Shown: positions 6,449 through 10,490 of the stretch, one piece after another | How the letters are laid out: each line of letters starts with the position of its first letter | Position numbering within the stretch: position 1 is the stretch's first letter | Assembly: GCA_016214375.1 (NCBI GenBank) | Contig: JACROQ010000050.1 | Coordinates: 1 to 10,490 of the forward strand | DNA: 10,490 bases | Direction of reading: 5' to 3' | Source of the DNA: Nitrospirota bacterium | GTDB lineage: Bacteria > Nitrospirota > 9FT-COMBO-42-15 > HDB-SIOI813 | Notes under the pieces: generated by a model | What the model saw: only the letters and a program-made list of their open reading frames with translations | Database searches by the model: none | What the model was told of the DNA's origin: nothing | Position numbers and translations under genes: made by a program

Positions 6449-6882
6449 CACCCCCCGATCTTGGTAAATTCAACCCTCTCCCATTTCCCCTTTACAAACT
6501 TCAACCCCTCGGTCCTCTTTTTTCTCTTGTCATAGGCCGTGTCCATGCGCAGGCTGTAGAAGACCTCTTTATAATGTCCGATATCCCCGTACATATTCTC
6601 CCACCGGACAGTGTGCCCCGAACCTTCTGCGACGACATAATCGTCAATGATAATCTGGATCTCGATTAAGAGGAGATTCCTGATCTCCCGGTCTATATCC
6701 CAGTAGGCCTTAGACGAAGACGGATGGGCCTCCTGCTCGTCACGCAGCCTTTCAACACCTTGTATGATCTTTGTGTAGATCTCTGATCGCACCCGGCTGT
6801 CTATCTTGCAGAGCCGGTTGTGCTCCCCGATGTGGAGGAGTTTTTTATAAAGCCCCTCAATCTCTTTCATCTTCGTCTTCAT
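6448..6882 (-). CDS. Unrecognised 144-residue soluble protein coupled to the cotransporter gene
   Basis: I do not recognise the family. The protein is charged, mainly helical (KMKEIEGLYKKLLHIGEHNRL, RLRDEQEAH, YWDIDREIRNLLLIEIQIIIDDYVV), with no signal peptide or membrane segment. A conserved-looking C-terminal region contains WENMYGDIGHYKEVFYSLRMDTAYDKRKKRTEGLKF. The open frame extends upstream to 6954, but that part reads through a MITE-like element (6925-7056), so I place the start at ATG 6882, preceded by AGGG. If the element is removed, the ancestral metF stop lies 17 bases before this ATG, which supports this start. Its TGA overlaps the cotransporter ATG by one base, so the two are translationally coupled and may act together in phosphate handling; that is inference from position only. 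Confidence 0.75.
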   Translation of the reverse strand: MKTKMKEIEGLYKKLLHIGEHNRLCKIDSRVRSEIYTKIIQGVERLRDEQEAHPSSSKAYWDIDREIRNLLLIEIQIIIDDYVVAEGSGHTVRWENMYGDIGHYKEVFYSLRMDTAYDKRKKRTEGLKFVKGKWERVEFTKIGG

Positions 6883-6924
6883 GGTGCGCCCTGGCTCTGT
6901 CAGTCTTTGTTGCGGGATATCATT

Positions 6925-7056
6925 GATGAACTCGTAAAAAGTCGCCAGAAGCACTATTTGTCATTCTGAGCGAAGCGAAGAATCTGATAAAACAATGAGT
7001 TATCAGACCCTTCGCTTCGCTCAGGGTGACAGTGAAGGACTTTTTACGAGTTCATC
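6925..7056. mobile_element. MITE-like palindromic element with 19-bp perfect inverted ends and 6-bp target duplication
   Basis: GATGAACTCGTAAAAAGTC at 6925-6943 is the exact reverse complement of 7038-7056. ATCATT flanks both ends (6919-6924 and 7057-7062), a likely target-site duplication. Inside, TGTCATTCTGAGCGAAGCGAAG (in two parts at 6959-6980) pairs with 7010-7031 at 20 of 22 positions, and TCTGATAA (6983-6990) pairs with TTATCAGA (7000-7007) around a 9-nt loop. No coding capacity. The inner CTGAGCGAAGCGAAG motif is a widespread genomic repeat, to my recollection. The element sits between metF and the next gene, donates the metF stop codon, and would fold into a long hairpin in the operon mRNA. 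Confidence 0.85.
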
Positions 7057-7937
7057 ATCATTGGGTCTTTAAACGGGGTCTTTAAACGTTTCAATATCGT
7101 CCGGGTGGCTGAGGAACGATTGAGGGTATAGAAATGGATCCCCGGGGCGCCTTTTAACAGGAGTTCCCGGCATTGTCTTGTGGCATGTTCAATCCCCAGT
7201 TCCATCACCGCATCCGCATCATCCTTAATCCCGTGGAGTCTGTCTCTCAGATCCTGTGGTATGGTGGCGCCGCAGAGCGATGTAAAACGCTCTACCTGAT
7301 CGGCGCTGGTGATCGGCATGATCCCCGGTATAATGGGCCTCTCAACCCCCGCCTGTGCGGCCCGGTCCAGGAGGGCAAAATAGAGGCGGTTGTCGAAAAA
7401 GAGCTGGGTAATGAAGAAATCGGTCCCTGCGGATGCCTTCAGCTTCAGATATTTCGTATCCACCTCAAGCGAAGGGCTCTCGGTATGGCCTTCAGGGAAG
7501 GCGGCAGCCCCGATACAGAAATCATAGCTGCTACGGATAAATTCTATCAGTTCATTGGTATGGGCGAAACACTGGAGCGGAGGAGTCTCACCGTCTGCCT
7601 GTTTCGGTTTATCGCCCCGCAGGGCCAGGACGTTCTCTATCCCGTTATCCCTCAGCCGGTTCAAAATCGTTTTAAGATTCTCCAAGCTCGTACCGGTGCA
7701 GGTGATATGGGCCATCGCCTCAATGCCGAGCTCCTTCTTGATGCGGCTCACCCACCCGACGGTCTTGTCTCTCGTACTCCCGCCCGCGCCGTAAGTCACT
7801 GAGACAAAGGAGGGCCCCAATTCGCGGAGATTTTCGATCGTCTCAAAGAGCTTGTTTTCCCCCTCATCTGTCTTGGGCGGGAAAAACTCAAAGGAGAAGA
7901 TCTGCCTCTTTTCTTTCAAGAGTTGTCCAATTTTCAT
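7044..7937 (-). CDS. metF: 5,10-methylenetetrahydrofolate reductase
   Basis: The 297-residue protein is a flavin-dependent TIM-barrel enzyme of the MetF family. It reduces 5,10-methylene-THF to 5-methyl-THF for methionine synthesis or, in acetogenic-type metabolism, the methyl branch of the Wood-Ljungdahl pathway. Hallmarks are FSFEFFPPKT (14-23, catalytic Glu17), VSVTYGAGGSTR (45-56), ITCTG (78-82), LALRGD (104-109), AAAFPEGH (144-151), GTDFFITQLFFD (171-182) and PIIPGIMPI. Length is normal. The last residues (MMMNS) and stop codon come from a MITE-like insertion; without it the protein would end DPMISRNKD. A promoter with a perfect TATAAT sits so close to the ATG that the mRNA should be essentially leaderless; no Shine-Dalgarno is visible. 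The two downstream genes appear to belong to the same operon. Confidence 0.95.
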   Translation of the reverse strand: MKIGQLLKEKRQIFSFEFFPPKTDEGENKLFETIENLRELGPSFVSVTYGAGGSTRDKTVGWVSRIKKELGIEAMAHITCTGTSLENLKTILNRLRDNGIENVLALRGDKPKQADGETPPLQCFAHTNELIEFIRSSYDFCIGAAAFPEGHTESPSLEVDTKYLKLKASAGTDFFITQLFFDNRLYFALLDRAAQAGVERPIIPGIMPITSADQVERFTSLCGATIPQDLRDRLHGIKDDADAVMELGIEHATRQCRELLLKGAPGIHFYTLNRSSATRTILKRLKTPFKDPMMMNS

Positions 7938-7945
7938 CGGGGGTT

Positions 7946-7973
7946 ATTATAACAGAATCGCTGACAGAATCAA
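7946..7973 (-). promoter_or_regulatory. metF promoter giving a leaderless or near-leaderless mRNA
   Basis: On the minus strand TTGATT (7973-7968), a 16-base spacer and TATAAT (7951-7946) precede the metF ATG (7937) by only 8 bases (AACCCCCG). The predicted start site is around 7939, leaving 0-2 nt of 5' leader. The promoter lies wholly within the 51-bp gap after dinB, so metF can be expressed independently of dinB. Confidence 0.65.
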
Positions 7974-7988
7974 TCCATCGTGGCAGGG

Positions 7989-9089
7989 TTATTCAAAGTT
8001 GGATACCCGTATCCCCACCAGCCTGACCTTCTTGGTCCACTGGAATGCAGAGAGGAGCCCAACTGCGCCCTCTTCGATGACATCCCTTGAGTCGGTATAG
8101 TGGGGGATCGTCTTGGCGTGGGTAACGGTCTGGAAATCGTGATAGCGGATCTTGACCGTAATGGTGCGGCCCCGGTACCCCTCTTGCCTCAGGGCCCCTG
8201 CGATCTCTCCGGCAAGCAGAGAGAGGGTCTCCCGGATCACCTTCATATCCCGTGTGTCCCCCCGAATATCCCATTGATAGGTCACTTCCCTGCTCATCGA
8301 ACGCCGTTCCCAGGTGGTGATGACCGGGGATTCATCAATGCCAAGGGCATGTTCATGGAGCCCCTGCCCGATCCCCTTTCTAAAGGCATCCATCAGAGTC
8401 TCTGCCGGCGCCCCAGCCAACTGGCCGATGGTCTCGATGCCCATGGACTTGAGCCTCTCCGCGGTCTTCTTCCCCACGCCCCAGAGTCTGGACGGGGGAA
8501 GTGGAAACAGGACCCTCTGGATATCCTCCTCCCGGATAATGGTCAACCCGTCCGGTTTATTCATATCACTGGCGATCTTGGCAATGAGCTTATTCGGCCC
8601 GATCCCCACAGAGGCCGTAAGGCCGGTCCCCTCCCTGATCCGCTTTTTGATATCCTTCGCAATAACCGAGGCTTGTTCAAATCGTTCCCGCACCTCGGAA
8701 GTTCCAAACTCCTCTACGCCTCCACAGGCCGCTGTCATGTCGAGGAACGCCTCATCAAGGCCGGCCGGCTCTATAAGCTGGGAATATCCCTTCAGTATAT
8801 TGAAGACCTCCTCTGAGGCCCGGGTATATGCCTCAAAATCCACAGGGAGAAAGACCGCCCCGGGGCATCTCCTGTAGGCCTCACGAAGCGGCATGGCAGA
8901 CCGTATCCCATAGGTCCTCGCCTCATAGGATGCAGCAGAGACCACCCTGCGCTTAAAGGGATCGCCGTCCCCTCCGACCACCACGGGTCTCCCCTTGAGC
9001 TCCGGACGCCTCCTCTGCTCCACCGCCGCAAAAAAGGCATCCATGTCAACATGGATGATTACCCTTTTATTCTGAGGATCAGGATTCAT
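7989..9089 (-). CDS. dinB: DNA polymerase IV (Y-family translesion polymerase)
   Basis: The 366-residue protein has the full Y-family catalytic core: VDMDAFFAAVEQ with metal-binding Asp15 and steric-gate Phe20, VVSAASYEARTYGIRSAMPLREA in the fingers, and GLDEAFLD with Asp112 and Glu113. The thumb (SVGIGPNKLIAKIASDMNKPDGL, then WGVGKKTAERLKSMGIETIGQL, a helix-hairpin-helix) and a little-finger domain (about 250-366) follow. It copies damaged DNA with low fidelity. The chain stops right after RLVGIRVSNFE and lacks the usual C-terminal beta-clamp peptide (QLxLF type). No Shine-Dalgarno is present; TATAAT lies six bases before the ATG, so the mRNA is predicted to be leaderless. I see no LexA-type operator of the E. 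coli or Gram-positive kind upstream. Confidence 0.95.
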   Translation of the reverse strand: MNPDPQNKRVIIHVDMDAFFAAVEQRRRPELKGRPVVVGGDGDPFKRRVVSAASYEARTYGIRSAMPLREAYRRCPGAVFLPVDFEAYTRASEEVFNILKGYSQLIEPAGLDEAFLDMTAACGGVEEFGTSEVRERFEQASVIAKDIKKRIREGTGLTASVGIGPNKLIAKIASDMNKPDGLTIIREEDIQRVLFPLPPSRLWGVGKKTAERLKSMGIETIGQLAGAPAETLMDAFRKGIGQGLHEHALGIDESPVITTWERRSMSREVTYQWDIRGDTRDMKVIRETLSLLAGEIAGALRQEGYRGRTITVKIRYHDFQTVTHAKTIPHYTDSRDVIEEGAVGLLSAFQWTKKVRLVGIRVSNFE

Positions 9090-9095
9090 TACAGG

Positions 9096-9101
9096 ATTAT
9101 A
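9096..9101 (-). promoter_or_regulatory. dinB -10 element placing the start site at the ATG
   Basis: TATAAT (9101-9096, minus strand) is separated from the dinB ATG by exactly six bases (CCTGTA), so the expected transcription start is the A of the ATG. The -35 is poor (TTTCAA at 15 bases is the best candidate), suggesting that an activator or alternative recognition may be needed. Confidence 0.55.
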
Positions 9102-9123
9102 GCAAGCTAAAATCTATTGAAAC

Positions 9124-9143
9124 GCTCATGAGCCGCAGGCTCA
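9124..9143. repeat. Nested palindromes at the broken end of the DUF1016 gene
   Basis: GCTCATGAGC (9124-9133) is a perfect 10-bp palindrome. TGAGCC (9129-9134) and GGCTCA (9138-9143) form a second hairpin with a GCA loop. The DUF1016 stop codon is within this structure. It is not followed by a U-tract on the minus strand, so it is not a convincing terminator; it may mark the junction that truncated the gene. Confidence 0.5.
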
Positions 9144-9578
9144 CAAAGGAACATGAAACTGAACATCTTTTGTCCACCCGAACTTCTTTGTTGCCTTGAT
9201 ATAAAACTCGCGCCGGATGTCATCCTTGCACCGTTCCATGATAATGACATTTTTCGTCCAACTGATTTCTGCAACCAATGGCTGCAGTTTTTGATCGTCT
9301 TTGTAAGTCAGATAAAAGGTACGCATATTCCAGAGGTTTCTGGCAGAAAACCCCTGCATCCCCGGAAACTCTTTTTGCAGATCTTTTGCCAGTGTCTCCA
9401 CAATTGCCTTGCCCCAGCCAAGAGTATCCTGCTTTGCTACTATGGATCTGTCTATGTCCCAATACAGGTTTATAAGCTCTTTGTTTACAGCTTTGAGGAC
9501 GTCATATTGGGCTTTGTATATGCGCTCTTTGATCTCTTTAAGAAATGTCTTATATTCGGCGGTTACTACGACTGACAT
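9141..9578 (-). pseudogene. Truncated DUF1016 / YhcG-family protein, N-terminal domain only
   Basis: The 145-residue product matches the N-terminal half of the DUF1016 (YhcG) family: INLYWDIDRSI, GWGKAIVETLAKDLQKEFPGMQGFSARNLWNMRTFY, and ISWTKNVIIMERCKDD...REFYIKATKKFGWTKDV. Complete members are around 340 residues, as I recall, and continue after the GW(S/T)xxV motif into a PDDEXK nuclease-like domain. Here the frame ends in QFHVPL and a stop inside a palindrome, and only about 50 bp remain before dinB, so the nuclease half is deleted rather than frameshifted. AGGAG five bases before ATG shows the start is intact. Family members occur near restriction-modification loci and toxin-antitoxin genes. 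The remaining protein could still be made, but lacks the presumed catalytic part. Confidence 0.8.
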
Positions 9579-9916
9579 TTTATCTCCTCGACTCGCTCTT
9601 AAGCCTTAACACTCTTTCTATCCGTAGAGAAATTTTTAAATGTCATTCCTCTGATAAATTCCTGTATATCAGTTATGGATTCACTGATTATCCCTGATGC
9701 CTGATGGAAGCTTGTTTGTCATAAGATTCTAATTACTGCTTATAGTTAGCACATTACGGCATAATAGCCAGAATTGCCAATTAAATGCCCCTTTCGCCCC
9801 TTTGCCGTCTTTTAATCTCTGAGTTGTTTTTGGGGTGTTCATGAGGCGTTTGATATGTATCCCTGCCTGTTTTCCCATGTCCAAATAATTTTTTTTAACT
9901 CTGTCATTGCAAGCTC
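9579..9916. other. Gene-poor stretch between the DUF1016 remnant and brnA
   Basis: This 338-bp region is AT-rich, particularly 9640-9780, and has no supported gene. It holds an imperfect tandem repeat, GCCCCTTTC/GCCCCTTTG (9787-9804), an A/T run at 9890-9898, and a 49-codon minus-strand open frame (9729-9878) without a ribosome binding site, which I do not accept as a gene. The DUF1016 promoter probably lies here but no clear hexamer pair could be chosen. Confidence 0.5.
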
Positions 9917-10192
9917 TTATCCTGCCTTCCTGAATTTCAATAGCTCCTGACGGATTATTTCTCTAACGATGTCCTGAATTGGCCGTCTGTCCTGCTTTAT
10001 ATGGTTGCGTAATGCCTGGTTCATAGCAGTCTGATAGCCCTGTCCTTCACGCTCGGCTTCGTCTCTGAACCATTCCAGAATATCAGTATCAATACAAATA
10101 GTGATCCTGGTCTTACCCTGCTGCGGGATTACAGCCCCCCTTTTCCCTTTGCTGAAATCATATTCTTCCTGCATCTCTCTATTTTTCCTCAT
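9917..10192 (-). CDS. brnA: BrnA-family antitoxin
   Basis: The 91-residue protein has the BrnA signature: a variable N-terminus (KNREMQEEYDFSKGKRGAVIPQQGK), then a ribbon-helix-helix core, TRITICIDTDILEWFRDEAEREGQGYQTAMNQALRNHI (about 28-65). The DILEWFR and GYQTAMNQALR segments are diagnostic. The strand TRITICI would insert in the operator major groove, and the complex normally represses its own promoter. The ATG lies inside the end of brnT, overlapping it by 14 nt, so the pair is coupled toxin-first, the usual brnTA order. The C-terminal tail (QDIVREIIRQELLKFRKAG) is a little longer than in the minimal family. Confidence 0.88.
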   Translation of the reverse strand: MRKNREMQEEYDFSKGKRGAVIPQQGKTRITICIDTDILEWFRDEAEREGQGYQTAMNQALRNHIKQDRRPIQDIVREIIRQELLKFRKAG

Positions 10193-10451
10193 AAGACCTC
10201 CTTTCCTTAGGGCTTGTCTTTCTGGCTGAAATTAACCTTATTTCTTCCTCTCCTGCGTAAGCATACACTACTACCAGCACCCTGCCTAAAAGGTCTGTTC
10301 CTACAGTTACAAACCTCTGCTCTCCATGCCGCGGGTCCTCGATAGTTACAGCCATGGGATCGTCAAGTACTGTTGCAGCATGAGGAAATTCTATTCCGTC
10401 ATGCTCACGAATATTAGCCGCAGCTTTTTTTGTATCCCAGACAACTTTCAT
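10179..10451 (-). CDS. brnT: BrnT-family ribonuclease toxin
   Basis: The 90-residue protein fits BrnT toxins, RelE-like ribonucleases. It opens with VVWDTKKAAANIREHDGIEFPHAATVLDDP, the family's WDxxKAxxNxxKH...F..A..vF.Dp pattern, and continues with EQRFVTVGTDLLGRVLVVVYAY and EEIRLISARKTSPKERRSYEE, the characteristic (R/L)ISAR motif plus Glu/Arg/Tyr end. BrnT inhibits translation by cutting RNA and is held in check by the downstream BrnA. Length is normal and the gene looks intact. No Shine-Dalgarno precedes the ATG; promoter-like hexamers abut it directly, so the mRNA has a very short leader, or the true start differs. Confidence 0.9.
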   Translation of the reverse strand: MKVVWDTKKAAANIREHDGIEFPHAATVLDDPMAVTIEDPRHGEQRFVTVGTDLLGRVLVVVYAYAGEEEIRLISARKTSPKERRSYEEK

Positions 10452-10480
10452 AGTATATGCATATTATATGTACTTGTCAA
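10452..10480 (-). promoter_or_regulatory. brnTA promoter and probable operator
   Basis: On the minus strand TTGACA (10480-10475), a 17-base spacer and TATACT (10457-10452) form a near-consensus promoter, but the -10 touches the brnT ATG. A second hexamer, TATAAT (10468-10463), would put the start 4 nt before the ATG, with its -35 at the window edge. The spacer contains the palindrome ATATGCATAT and the looser pair GTATAT/ATATGTAC, plausible RHH operator half-sites for BrnA. Confidence 0.5.
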
Positions 10481-10490
10481 ATAGCTCTTC

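Noticed and set aside
6883..6954. N-terminal extension of the unknown 168-codon frame
   Set aside because: These codons read into the arm of the MITE-like element, and reconstruction shows they were formerly metF 3' end and spacer.
9729..9878. Minus-strand 49-codon open frame (MGKQAGIHIKRLM...) in the gene-poor stretch
   Set aside because: No Shine-Dalgarno, a composition biased by the local G/C-run repeat, and no recognisable family.

Overview
The window comes from a bacterial chromosome of mid GC content. It has a diderm lipoprotein, a cyclic-di-GMP-I riboswitch of the Geobacter type, several toxin-antitoxin modules and many short palindromic repeats. This mix is typical of Nitrospirota and Desulfobacterota (former Deltaproteobacteria). 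I cannot place it more precisely from sequence alone.

Layout. Positions 1-180 hold a c-di-GMP-I (GEMM-I) aptamer, cut at its 5' end by the window edge and followed by an intrinsic terminator whose 5' arm is also the 3' strand of the aptamer. A G/C-run palindrome sits inside the variable loop of the aptamer. The riboswitch leads into a plus-strand gene (262-3099) for a large lipoprotein with an FN3 domain, six kelch-like repeats, two Ig-like domains and seven more kelch-like repeats. The 3' end of this gene has been clipped: a further repeat continues in another frame just past the stop and then runs into a short inverted-repeat element.

All remaining genes are on the minus strand. Positions 3209-3815 carry a VapBC-like PIN toxin with its antitoxin. 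Positions 3932-4682 carry a HicB-HicA pair plus a third XRE-type gene, with a good promoter upstream and a hairpin at the end. Next is a housekeeping block, read in the order dinB (DNA polymerase IV), metF (methylenetetrahydrofolate reductase), an unrecognised 144-residue protein, and a Na+/phosphate cotransporter with a PhoU-like tail. A 132-bp MITE-like element with 19-bp perfect inverted ends and a 6-bp target duplication lies between metF and the unknown gene. It supplies the present metF stop codon. Removing it in silico restores a tight metF-unknown-cotransporter operon.

Upstream of dinB are a truncated DUF1016/YhcG-type gene, a gene-poor stretch, and a BrnT-BrnA toxin-antitoxin pair at the right edge.

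Three toxin-antitoxin modules, a decayed nuclease-family gene and at least three palindromic insertions flank the ordinary metabolic and repair genes. The most notable points are the riboswitch with a repeat inside its aptamer controlling a kelch lipoprotein, the reconstructable MITE insertion, and the apparently leaderless promoters of dinB and metF.
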